Below, in pieces: positions 1 to 7,280 of a stretch of 26,343 nucleotides of DNA (positions are counted from its first letter, which is position 1; each line of letters begins with the position of its first letter). Position numbers and translations under genes: made by a program. Source of the stretch: JAMLIN01 sp964476625 (GTDB taxonomy: Bacteria > Pseudomonadota > Gammaproteobacteria > Burkholderiales > Burkholderiaceae_E); assembly GCA_964476625.1 (NCBI GenBank), contig CAYZBJ010000058.1, positions 1-26,343 on the forward strand. Direction: 5' to 3'. Under the pieces are notes generated by a model that saw only the letters and a program-made list of their open reading frames with translations, ran no database searches and was not told where the DNA came from.

Positions 1-494
1 ATGAACACGCGGCAGCCGGCGTCGGCCACGGTGCCGACGAAGTCGCGCACGAAGTCGTAGCTCTCGATGCGCCCGATCCCGGTCCGGTGCTTGATCGTGA
101 CCGGTACGCCAACGGCGTCGCGCATGGCGGCGACGCATTGCGCCACCTGCGCCGGTTCGGCCATCAGGCAGGCGCCAAACGCGCCCTTGCGCACCCGCTC
201 GCTCGGGCACCCACAGTTGAGGTTGATCTCGTCATAGCCGAGGGCCGCGCCGATCCGGGCTGCCGCGGCGAGCTCCGCCGGGTCGCTGCCGCCCAGCTGC
301 AGCGCCACCGGGTGCTCGGCCGCGTCGAAACCGAGCACCCGATGGCGGTCGCCCAGCAGGACCGCGCCAGTCGAGAGCATCTCGGTGTAGAGGCGCGCAT
401 GCCGGCTCAGCAGCCGATGGAAGTATCGGCAATGCCGGTCGGTCAGGTCGACCATGGGGGCGACGCAGAAAGCGTGGGGCCGGATCGAATGCAT
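1..494 (-). CDS. dusA: tRNA-dihydrouridine(20/20a) synthase DusA, 3' part cut by window edge
   Basis: FMN-dependent enzyme that reduces uridine to dihydrouridine in the D-loop of tRNA, using NADPH, in the cytoplasm. The visible 164 residues are the N-terminal part of the TIM barrel. They begin MHSIRPHAFCVAPMVDLTDR and contain RHCRYFHRLLSR, YTEM, EHPVALQLGGSDP, GYDEINLNCGCPS and GAFGACLM, all hallmarks of the DusA subfamily rather than DusB or DusC. The Cys of the GCPS motif is the expected catalytic acid. The start is the ATG at 494, where similarity to DusA begins. The C-terminal helical tRNA-binding domain lies outside the window. The gene lies 90 bases downstream of, and on the same strand as, the transglutaminase gene. 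A strong hairpin separates them, so it may be only partly co-transcribed. Family assignment is near certain. Confidence 0.95.
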   Translation of the reverse strand, partial: MHSIRPHAFCVAPMVDLTDRHCRYFHRLLSRHARLYTEMLSTGAVLLGDRHRVLGFDAAEHPVALQLGGSDPAELAAAARIGAALGYDEINLNCGCPSERVRKGAFGACLMAEPAQVAQCVAAMRDAVGVPVTIKHRTGIGRIESYDFVRDFVGTVADAGCRVF

Positions 495-563
495 GGACGA
501 ATTCTAACGATGTCGCATCAGTGGCGCCCTGCCGCCCGAAGCCACCGATGCCTTGCAGGCCAC

Positions 564-584
564 GGCGTTGCGGTACGCAACGCC
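564..584 (-). terminator. Hairpin abutting the stop of the transglutaminase gene
   Basis: A perfect 9-bp inverted repeat, GGCGTTGCG / CGCAACGCC, with a 3-base loop begins one base after the stop codon at 585-587. An outer CTTGC/GCAAG pair (552-556 and 589-593) can extend it. There is no T-tract on the minus strand, so it is either a weak or Rho-assisted terminator or an mRNA-stabilising hairpin between the transglutaminase gene and dusA. Confidence 0.45.
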
Positions 585-1469
585 TCAGGCAAGCGGGACC
601 ACGTCGACCGCCACATCGTTGGCATGCTCGCCCGCCGCGACGATCACACCGTCGATCGGTGCCACATCGGCATAGGCGCGCCCCATCCCGACACGGATAT
701 GATCGCTCGAGGCGAAGACCGCATTGGTCGGGTCGAGGCCCACCCAGCCGATGCCGGGCCCGCCCCAGGCCGCGACCCAGGCATGCATCGCATCGGCCCC
801 CTCGAGGCGGGCGCTGCCCGGCGGCGGCACGGTGCGCAGCAGGCCGCTGACGTAGGCGATCGGCAAGCCGATCGCGCGCATGCCGGCAATCATCAGATGG
901 GCGAAATCCTGGCACACCCCGGCCCCGCCGCGCATGAACTCGAGCGCCGTGGTCGTCACGCTGGTTGCACCGGGCAGGTAGCGAAAATCCGCGTGGATTC
1001 GCCGCGAGAGGTCGGCGGCAGCCTCGATGATCGGCCGGCCCGGCGCGAAGCTCGGCATGACGTAGTCGACCAGGGCGGCGTCGCCGATCGTCATCCGCCC
1101 CGGAAACACGAAATGGGCCGGCGCGCGCGGCGCAAGGTCCGACAGGGTCGCCACGCTGTCGCGGATCGCCTCCCACCCGGGACTGTCGGCTGGCGGTTCG
1201 CGCCCGTGGACCCGAATCCGCGCCTGCAGGCTGACGTCGAGCCGATCGTGCGGATCGTCGAGCGCAAGCATCACCGTCCGGTTGCCGAAGGGGTCGATAC
1301 CCGGCCATTGGCCCGACGGCGCCGGCGCCACCACCAGACTCGATTGAATGACTTCCTGGCCAGCGTCAGACTCGGGCTGGATGCGCAGCACATGCTTGGC
1401 GAAGGGCACCTGCGAGCCGTAGCGATAGGTGATGCCGACCTTCACCTCGTACAACGTCGTAGCGCTCAT
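585..1469 (-). CDS. Transglutaminase-like cysteine protease-fold protein
   Basis: A 294-residue cytoplasmic protein with an N-terminal bacterial transglutaminase beta-domain (about residues 5-90) and a C-terminal transglutaminase-like core (about 145-255). The papain-like triad is intact: Cys186 in GAGVCQDFAH, His229 in DAMHAW and Asp246 in LDPTN. No signal peptide is visible. The start ATG (1469) overlaps the upstream stop as ATGA, so the gene is translationally coupled to the ATP-grasp/alpha-E gene. Families of this kind are almost always encoded beside circularly permuted ATP-grasp and alpha-E proteins. Comparative genomics predicts that the ATP-grasp enzyme makes an amide or peptide bond and that the transglutaminase-like enzyme cleaves or transfers it. 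No substrate is known. The catalytic residues are seen directly; the role is inferred from family and context. Confidence 0.9.
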   Translation of the reverse strand: MSATTLYEVKVGITYRYGSQVPFAKHVLRIQPESDAGQEVIQSSLVVAPAPSGQWPGIDPFGNRTVMLALDDPHDRLDVSLQARIRVHGREPPADSPGWEAIRDSVATLSDLAPRAPAHFVFPGRMTIGDAALVDYVMPSFAPGRPIIEAAADLSRRIHADFRYLPGATSVTTTALEFMRGGAGVCQDFAHLMIAGMRAIGLPIAYVSGLLRTVPPPGSARLEGADAMHAWVAAWGGPGIGWVGLDPTNAVFASSDHIRVGMGRAYADVAPIDGVIVAAGEHANDVAVDVVPLA

Positions 1470-3946
1470 GGCGCCGCGCCCGCGCCGGCTGCGCCGTCCG
1501 GATGCCGATCCGAGAAGAAGGAGTCGTTCACCAGCGCCGACAGGGCATGCAGCGTGGCCCCGACCTGGGTGAGGAACTCATCGTCGACCCCGGTCGCCCG
1601 GCTGCGCGCGAAGCTCGCCTGCAGGCGAGCCGACTCGGCCCCCAGCATGCCGGGCATGTCCTCGCCGGCGCGCAGTGCCAGCGCACCGGCGTGCTCATGG
1701 AGCCGGTCGACCTGGAAGGCGACCGAGCGCGGATTGACCGGATCGAGCACGGCCAGATCGATGACGGTCGCCCGCGATGCATGGATCGAGTAACGCTGGC
1801 GATAGGTGATCGCGCTATCGATCAGCTCGAGCAGCACATCGCAGCCGAGCGGCGCCATCGCGTTGGCGGCAAAGCGCAGGCTGAAACGGGTCGTCGCCAT
1901 GGCCCGCTCGATGCGCCGCCCCGTCTCGAGGAACAGCCATGCGGTCTGGCGGCTCATGTTCTCCTGCGCCAGGCCCGAGAACGCCGACACCAGGCGCAGG
2001 GACTGGCCGATGCGTTCGGCGAGGTCGGCTTCCGTCGCGGTGGGTCCGCAAGGCGTCGAGACGAGCGCATCGAGGTCGCGCAATGCCCGCCAGCCGTCGG
2101 GCGAAAACCTGTCGCGCACGCGCGCGGCCGCATTGAAGGCCGGACGGACGGTGAGCGGCAGCCGTTCGCAGGCCGACCGGGCGACATCCATCGGGCCGGC
2201 CGCGGGGTCGACCGCCTCGAGCATGCCGAGCTCCACCAGGGCATCGGCGAGCGCCCGCTGCACCGGCGCCGCCTGGTCGGGCTCGTCGGTCATGCGCCCG
2301 ATGTATGCGCGCAGCGTCCGTAGTGCCGCATCGATACGCTCGACATAGCGGCCGAGCCAGAAGAAATTGTCGCCCGCCCGCGATGGCAAGGGTCCCGTAT
2401 GGCGCCGGACCGCGGCATCGTTGTCGCCGGGCAGCAGGCTCTTCGAATCCACCGGGCCGGCGGCGACGACCCAGACGTCGGCCGAGTGGCCGCCGGCTTG
2501 CAGGGAGATCGCGAGAGGGTCCTCGCCGGGCGACACCCGGCAGAACGCCCCCGGCATGACCTTCCATCCGCGCCGGGTGCGGGCGACGAACACCCGCAGG
2601 AGAAACGGATGCGGCTGCAAGCGCCTGCCGTCCCATACCGGCATCGTCGACAGCTTCACCATCTCCTGGCCGACGAAATCGATGCCGCGCCGATCGATCG
2701 CCGCCAGCAGGCGCGCGCGCGTCGGCGCATCGAGCCCGGCGGCCAGCGCCGGCGCGGCAGGCAACCCGTCGGCCAGCACGACGCCGGCATGGGCCGGGGC
2801 GATCACCAGCCGATCGATCCGCTCGAGCACGCTGCGGCGCGCTTCGGCCTGGCCGCACCACCAGGTCGCGACGTTGGGCAGGGTCGGCGGCCGCCCGAGC
2901 AGGCGCTCGGCGATCCGCGGCATGTACGCCAGCAGGGCCCGCGACTCGGCGAAGCCGGCCCCGAGGGAATTGGCGATCCGCAGGTTGCCCGCAAGCACCG
3001 CCCGCACCAGCCCCGGGACGCCGAGTTGCGATGCCGAATCGAGGGCGAGCGGGTCGGCCAGGGCGGCATCGAGGCGTCGCCACAGGACGTCGATGCGCTG
3101 CAGGCCCTTGACCGTCCGGACATAGGCCACGCCCTCCCGCACCGTCAGGTCGCCCCCCTCGACCAGCAGCAGGCCGAGGTAGCGGGCGAGATAGGCATGC
3201 TCGAAATAGGTTTCGTTCCGCAGGCCCGGCGTCAGCAGGCCGACCCGCGCCGCCGCGCCGTCGGCGCCCAGCGACGCCAGCGTACGGCGGAACGCATCGA
3301 AGAAATCCGCCAGCCGATGGACCCGCATGCGCCGGAAGACGTTGGGCAGGGACCGCTCGATCGCCATCCGGTTCTGCAGCGCGTAGGCGGCCCCCGAAGG
3401 GGCCTCGCCGCGGTCCTCGAGGACCCACCAGCGTCCGTCGGGCCCCCGGCCGACATCGGCGGCATAGAACGCCAGGTGTGCCCCTTCGTGCGCCGGGTCG
3501 ACCATCGGTCGCAGGAACCCGGGGCTGCCGGCCACCACGGCAGCCGGCAGCAATCCCTCCCGCACCAGGGACTGGGGCCCGTAGACGTCGCGCAGGACCG
3601 CTTCGAGGATCTCCGCCCGCTCGACGAGGCCGGCGCTGAGGCTCGCCCATTCGGCGGGCGCCATCAGCAGCGGCATGTGGGCAAGCGGCCATGGCCGTTC
3701 GGCGCCACCGACCTCGTCGTAGAACCGATGGAAGACGCCGGCCTCGTGCATGTACCGATCGGCGCCGGCGAAACGGCGGGCGAGTTCATCGGGACCAAGG
3801 GCGCCGAGCATCTCGAGCAGGCGCCGCCAGTGCGGTAGGGGCCGGCCATCGGGCCCCAGCATCTCGTCCGGAACCCCCGCCAGCGGCCGGTAGCCCTCGA
3901 GAAGGAAATCGAAGCCCGCGCCCGGGGCGTACTGCGTGACAGGCAT
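1466..3946 (-). CDS. Circularly permuted type 2 ATP-grasp protein fused to an alpha-E domain
   Basis: An 826-residue fusion. Residues 1 to about 490 are a circularly permuted ATP-grasp domain (DUF404/DUF407 type) with family blocks LEDRGEAPSG (about 175), WWCGQ (about 361), FVGQEMVKLSTMPVW (about 422) and PFLLRVFVA (about 447). Residues from about 515 to the end form an alpha-E (DUF403) helical domain starting with the signature NFFWLGRYVERID (about 525). ATP-grasp enzymes join a carboxylate to an amine through an acyl phosphate; the acceptor here is unknown. In many genomes the two domains are separate genes. Start choice: the frame stays open to an ATG at 4168, but family similarity begins near MPVTQYAPGAGFDF, so the ATG at 3946 is preferred (an ATG at 3976 is possible; neither has a strong Shine-Dalgarno). 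It overlaps the transglutaminase gene by 4 bases and is divergent from a response regulator. Domain calls are firm; biochemical function is not. Confidence 0.9.
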   Translation of the reverse strand: MPVTQYAPGAGFDFLLEGYRPLAGVPDEMLGPDGRPLPHWRRLLEMLGALGPDELARRFAGADRYMHEAGVFHRFYDEVGGAERPWPLAHMPLLMAPAEWASLSAGLVERAEILEAVLRDVYGPQSLVREGLLPAAVVAGSPGFLRPMVDPAHEGAHLAFYAADVGRGPDGRWWVLEDRGEAPSGAAYALQNRMAIERSLPNVFRRMRVHRLADFFDAFRRTLASLGADGAAARVGLLTPGLRNETYFEHAYLARYLGLLLVEGGDLTVREGVAYVRTVKGLQRIDVLWRRLDAALADPLALDSASQLGVPGLVRAVLAGNLRIANSLGAGFAESRALLAYMPRIAERLLGRPPTLPNVATWWCGQAEARRSVLERIDRLVIAPAHAGVVLADGLPAAPALAAGLDAPTRARLLAAIDRRGIDFVGQEMVKLSTMPVWDGRRLQPHPFLLRVFVARTRRGWKVMPGAFCRVSPGEDPLAISLQAGGHSADVWVVAAGPVDSKSLLPGDNDAAVRRHTGPLPSRAGDNFFWLGRYVERIDAALRTLRAYIGRMTDEPDQAAPVQRALADALVELGMLEAVDPAAGPMDVARSACERLPLTVRPAFNAAARVRDRFSPDGWRALRDLDALVSTPCGPTATEADLAERIGQSLRLVSAFSGLAQENMSRQTAWLFLETGRRIERAMATTRFSLRFAANAMAPLGCDVLLELIDSAITYRQRYSIHASRATVIDLAVLDPVNPRSVAFQVDRLHEHAGALALRAGEDMPGMLGAESARLQASFARSRATGVDDEFLTQVGATLHALSALVNDSFFSDRHPDGAAGAGAAP

Positions 3947-4177
3947 CCATGGTTCCGCGTTTCGGCCGGCGCCCATGTTACACAGAACCGGGCGGCCCGA
4001 CGGCGTCGTGTTTGCAGTGCAATATCCGCGACCCGGACCGAGCCGTCGCCCGCGGCGCCAGGCGGCTGCGGCCGGCACTGCCAGCCCGCTGCGGGCCGGG
4101 ACCTTGCCGCCCGCCGAGCGCCCCGGGGCCGCGAATCGCATCTCGGAAAACCCCAAGGCATCGGCCATGCGGCCGAC

Positions 4178-4206
4178 TTTACGGCGCCCCCGTCCTGACC
4201 TAGCGT
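4178..4206 (+). promoter_or_regulatory. Candidate promoter of the response-regulator gene
   Basis: TTTACG (4178-4183) and TAGCGT (4201-4206) are 17 bases apart and sit about 36 bases upstream of the start codon. Matches to the sigma-70 consensus are 4/6 and 3/6, so this is suggestive only. It lies in the 296-base divergent region (3947-4242) shared with the ATP-grasp operon, in which nothing else stands out. Confidence 0.25.
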
Positions 4207-4242
4207 GATCGTCCCGACGATCTCGATAACAAGGATAACGAC

Positions 4243-4941
4243 ATGCCAGAGACCCTAGCCACGGAATCGAGCACCCGGTCCACCGGCCGGCAGTTCCTGC
4301 TCGTCGATGATCACCCGATCCTGCGCGACGCCATCAGCCAGACCCTGTCCGACCTGCTTCCCGGCAGCCACACCGACCTCGCCACATCGATCCAGGAGTC
4401 GAAGCATCGGCTTGCCACCGGCCGCCGCTACGACTACGTGCTCCTCGACCTGCAGTTGCCGGATTCGATCGGCTTCGACAGCCTCGCCCAGATGCGCGCG
4501 GTCGCGCCCGACACGCCGATCATCGTGGTCTCGGGCGAAGCCAGCCGCGACACCATCGTCCGCTGCCTCGAGATGGGTGCGCTCGGCTACATCCCGAAAT
4601 CCCTGCAGGCCGACGTCGTACGCCATGCGCTGCGCCTCGTCATCTCCGGCCAGACCTACGTGCCGCGCGAAGCGCTCATTGCGGCGAGCCCCGCGCGCCG
4701 CGTCAAGCCGCCCGCCCTCGATCCCCGCAATCCGCGCGCCCTCGGGCTCACTGCCCGGCAGGTCGACGTCCTGCGACTGATGATGCAGGGCCTGCCGAAC
4801 AAGCTCATCTGCCGGGAACTGCAACTGGCCGAAGGCACCGTGAAAGTCCATGTCAGCGCGGTCCTGCGCGCCCTCGCCGTCACCAGCCGGACCCAGGCGG
4901 TGATCACCGCCCGCGACGTCGGCGTCGAGTTCGATCATTGA
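4243..4941 (+). CDS. LuxR/NarL-family two-component response regulator
   Basis: A 232-residue cytoplasmic DNA-binding response regulator. The receiver domain (about 17-135) has the acidic pair Asp22-Asp23 (LLVDDHP), phosphoacceptor Asp69 (YVLLDLQLPD), Ser97 (VVSG) and Lys119 (IPKS). The C-terminal LuxR-type helix-turn-helix (about 166-228) contains LTARQVDVLRLMMQGLPNK and AEGTVKVHVSAVLRAL. All phosphorylation residues are present, so it should respond to a histidine kinase. None is adjacent; the only kinase in the window is a hybrid about 12 kb away. The start ATG is preceded by a good Shine-Dalgarno (AAGGATAA). It is divergent from the ATP-grasp/alpha-E operon, which could be a target, but no operator was identified. 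The family is certain; partner and regulon are unknown. Confidence 0.93.
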   Translation: MPETLATESSTRSTGRQFLLVDDHPILRDAISQTLSDLLPGSHTDLATSIQESKHRLATGRRYDYVLLDLQLPDSIGFDSLAQMRAVAPDTPIIVVSGEASRDTIVRCLEMGALGYIPKSLQADVVRHALRLVISGQTYVPREALIAASPARRVKPPALDPRNPRALGLTARQVDVLRLMMQGLPNKLICRELQLAEGTVKVHVSAVLRALAVTSRTQAVITARDVGVEFDH

Positions 4942-4962
4942 GTGATGAGGATTTCGGAACGA

Positions 4963-4996
4963 CGCCGGCAAGCGGCTTCGACGCAGCTTGCCGGCG
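4963..4996 (+). terminator. Hairpin after the response-regulator gene
   Basis: A perfect 11-bp inverted repeat, CGCCGGCAAGC / GCTTGCCGGCG, with a 12-base loop starts 22 bases after the stop codon. No T-run follows (CGTTCAG), so it is a GC-rich, non-canonical terminator candidate. The rest of the 263-base intergenic stretch (4942-5204) holds nothing else I can support. Confidence 0.5.
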
Positions 4997-5204
4997 CGTT
5001 CAGCACCTGACGGGCTCTTGAAGCAGGCACCAATCCGGCTCATCGACCAGCCGAGGGACCCGTCGCCAACCTCCCCTCGAGCGCCTTGCCGCAGCGCAAG
5101 AAAACGGCCCTCCCGGCCTGCCTTCGCACTCGCCCGGGCGCATTCGCCGCCGGTGGTACGCTTATGCGCCGGAGAGAACGAGCAACGAGCGGGGAGACAG
5201 TCCG

Positions 5205-5690
5205 ATGAGCGCCAGCGTGGTACCCACCCTGAAGCCACTCTTTCATGCCGAGGTCGAGGTGGGGCCCATCGAGACCGTCGCGCGCGTCCAGGCCGGCGGC
5301 CGTCGCGTCATCGCGATCACCGGTGGACAGATCACCCCGGCCGAGGCCGATGGCGCCTTCCGGGGCCGCATCCTGCCGATCGGCGAGGACTGGCAGTGGG
5401 CGCGCGCGGACGGCACGCTGGAGCTGGTCGCGCACTACGTCATCGAACTCGACAACGGCGACCGCATCGAAGTCGAGGCCGCTGGCCTGCGCCATGGGCC
5501 GGCCGAGGTTCTCGAGCGCATGGCCCGTGGCGACCGCGTCGACCCGCATGAGTACTACTTCCGCACGGCGGTCCGCCTGCGCACCGATTCCACCGATCCG
5601 GCGATCGAGCGGGCCAACCGCATGATCCTCGTGTGCGCCGGCGAGCGTCGCGACCGCCTGGTCTGCCTGACCTTCTACGAGGTGCTCTGA
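5205..5690 (+). CDS. DUF3237 domain-containing protein
   Basis: A 161-residue protein spanning one DUF3237 domain. Visible family blocks are the glycine-rich segment FRGRILPIGEDWQWARADG (about 52-70), LVAHYVIELDNGDRIEVE (about 74-91), EYYFRTAVRL (about 116-125) and the closing beta strands near the C-terminus. There is no signal peptide or membrane segment, so it is probably cytoplasmic. The family is a small beta-barrel of unknown function that is often encoded near aromatic-catabolism or transport genes. The start is supported by a GGGGAGA Shine-Dalgarno. It is the first gene of a very tight three-gene cassette: one base separates its stop from the next ATG. The family call is strong; no reaction can be assigned. 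Confidence 0.88.
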   Translation: MSASVVPTLKPLFHAEVEVGPIETVARVQAGGRRVIAITGGQITPAEADGAFRGRILPIGEDWQWARADGTLELVAHYVIELDNGDRIEVEAAGLRHGPAEVLERMARGDRVDPHEYYFRTAVRLRTDSTDPAIERANRMILVCAGERRDRLVCLTFYEVL

Positions 5691-5691
5691 A

Positions 5692-6339
5692 ATGCCAGCC
5701 AAGGATTCCCCCGGCGCCGCCACCCACCGGCTCGAATGCTTCTTCGACTGCTCGAGCCCGTGGACCTATCTCTGCTTCCACAACCTGCCGGCCGTCGCCG
5801 AGCGCGCCGGCGTCACCGTGCGCTGGCGCCCCTTCCTGGTCGGCGGCGTCTTCAACACGATCAACCCCAGCGTGTATGCCTCGCGCGAGCACCCCGTGCC
5901 GGCGAAGCATGCATACATGCTCAAGAACCTCGCCGACTGGGCGGCGCTCGCCGGCATCGACATCCGCTTCCCGCCGTCTGTATTCCCGGTCAACAGCGTC
6001 CGGGTCATGCGGGCCTGCTTCGCCCTCCAGGACGACCCCGCCATGCCGGCATTCGCCCGGGCCGCGTTCGAAGCCTACTTCGGCGCCGACATCGACATCT
6101 CGAGCGAGGCGGCCTTCCGCGACATCTGCACGGCCACCGGGCTCGATCCGGATGCCATGCGCGCGCGCGCCGACAGCGACGAGGCGCGCGCCGGCCTGCG
6201 AGCCAATACCGATGAACTGGTACGCCGGGGCGGCTTCGGCTCCCCGACCCTGTTCGTCGACGGCGACGACATGTACTTCGGCAACGATGCCCTGCCGCTG
6301 GTCGAGGCCGCACTGGCGCGCGCCGGCGGACCGCGGTGA
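5692..6339 (+). CDS. 2-hydroxychromene-2-carboxylate isomerase-like protein (DsbA-fold, kappa-class GST family)
   Basis: A 215-residue thioredoxin-fold protein of the HCCA isomerase/kappa-GST family. The family motif FDxxSPxxYL appears as FDCSSPWTYL (residues 18-27), with Ser22 at the position that contacts the glutathione thiol. A helical insertion follows (about 60-175), then the cis-proline region GFGSPTLFVDGDDMYFGND (Pro185). True HCCA isomerases act in naphthalene/aromatic degradation, interconverting 2-hydroxychromene-2-carboxylate and trans-o-hydroxybenzylidenepyruvate with glutathione. Many paralogues have unknown glutathione-dependent isomerase roles. No other naphthalene-pathway gene is present, so the exact substrate is open. 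The Cys before the Ser-Ser-Pro makes the motif slightly unusual. It overlaps the downstream exporter gene by 4 bases (GTGA) and is clearly co-transcribed. Confidence 0.85.
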   Translation: MPAKDSPGAATHRLECFFDCSSPWTYLCFHNLPAVAERAGVTVRWRPFLVGGVFNTINPSVYASREHPVPAKHAYMLKNLADWAALAGIDIRFPPSVFPVNSVRVMRACFALQDDPAMPAFARAAFEAYFGADIDISSEAAFRDICTATGLDPDAMRARADSDEARAGLRANTDELVRRGGFGSPTLFVDGDDMYFGNDALPLVEAALARAGGPR

Positions 6340-7280
6340 GCGCCACCGGACCGCTTGCCCGTCCGGCCGCGGGCGATTCCCGCCACGCCTGGATCCTCGG
6401 TACCGCCTTCTTCCTGTTCTCGGCGTTCTGCTGGGGAATGAACGTGCCGATGACCACGCGCATGTTCGCGACCTGGGACCCCTATTTCCTCTCCCCGGTC
6501 CGGATCGTCATCGCGGGCGCCGTGCTCGCGCTGCTGGTCGTCACCACGGGCCGCGCGCGCGACCTGGCCTGGCCGATCCGCCCTGGCCGGGCCGTGCTGC
6601 TCGCCCTGCCGATGGCCGCCTTCTTCATCTCCTACAACCTCGGCCTGCAGTACTCGAACCCGATCACCGCCGCAGCCGTCATGGCCGGCGCGCCGGTCTA
6701 CGCGGCGCTCACCCTGCGCGTGCTGACCGGCGCCCGACTCGAGCGCGGCTTCGCGCCGGCGGCGGCGCTGACCTGCATCGGCGCCTGGATCGCGATCCAG
6801 GGCCGCCCTGCCCTGGCCGGCGCATCCTTCGGCATCGGCGGCGGGGAACTGCTGATCGTGCTCGCCTTCATGTGCTGGAACGTCTACTCGATCGGCTCCC
6901 AGCGCTGGTTCCCGCCGCAGACGGCCCAGCTGCGCCGAACCTATGTCGTCACCGTCGCTTCGCTGCCCTGGCTGGTCATCGCCTGGCTCGCGGCCTGGGG
7001 GAGCGGCATCGTCAGTGCGCCGAGGCTGGACCCGGATGCCGAGGCGATCACCCTGTTGCTGGTGACCGCCGTGTTCGCCACTGCCCTGGCGATCTTCTCC
7101 TGGAACATGGGCGTCCAGCGGGCCGGGCTCGCGGCCGGCTCCCTCTGGCAGAACATGGTTCCGGTCTTCGCGGTCCTGGTCTCGATGCTCTACGGCATCT
7201 TCCCCACGGCCCAACAGGTGCTCGGTGGCGCCATCGTCCTGTGCGGCGTCCTCTACATGCAGTGGCGGCGAATCGCCTGA
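6336..7280 (+). CDS. EamA-family (DMT superfamily) transporter
   Basis: A 314-residue inner-membrane protein with about ten hydrophobic segments in two EamA repeats (about 20-155 and 165-312). The first segment is AWILGTAFFLFSAFCWGMN and the last VLGGAIVLCGVLYMQW. The family mostly exports small metabolites such as amino acids, nucleosides or drugs; the substrate cannot be read from sequence. The start is a GTG at 6336 overlapping the upstream stop (GTGA), which indicates translational coupling. The stop codon directly abuts the stop of the convergent TetR gene, with no spacer. As the last gene of the DUF3237 / HCCA-isomerase-like cassette it may export the product or a toxic intermediate of that pathway (inference). 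Confidence 0.9.
   Translation: MSATGPLARPAAGDSRHAWILGTAFFLFSAFCWGMNVPMTTRMFATWDPYFLSPVRIVIAGAVLALLVVTTGRARDLAWPIRPGRAVLLALPMAAFFISYNLGLQYSNPITAAAVMAGAPVYAALTLRVLTGARLERGFAPAAALTCIGAWIAIQGRPALAGASFGIGGGELLIVLAFMCWNVYSIGSQRWFPPQTAQLRRTYVVTVASLPWLVIAWLAAWGSGIVSAPRLDPDAEAITLLLVTAVFATALAIFSWNMGVQRAGLAAGSLWQNMVPVFAVLVSMLYGIFPTAQQVLGGAIVLCGVLYMQWRRIA

Noticed and set aside
87..1793. 568-codon plus-strand open frame
   Set aside because: Antisense shadow of dusA, the transglutaminase gene and the ATP-grasp gene, caused by high GC; Arg/His/Ala-rich, low-complexity translation with no family motifs.
2399..3838. 479-codon plus-strand open frame
   Set aside because: Antisense to the ATP-grasp/alpha-E gene, whose family motifs are clear; the translation has no recognisable domain.
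3947..4168. N-terminal extension of the ATP-grasp/alpha-E protein to an ATG at 4168 (900 residues)
   Set aside because: The extra 74 residues are Arg/Ala/Gly-rich with no family similarity and would occupy most of the divergent promoter region.
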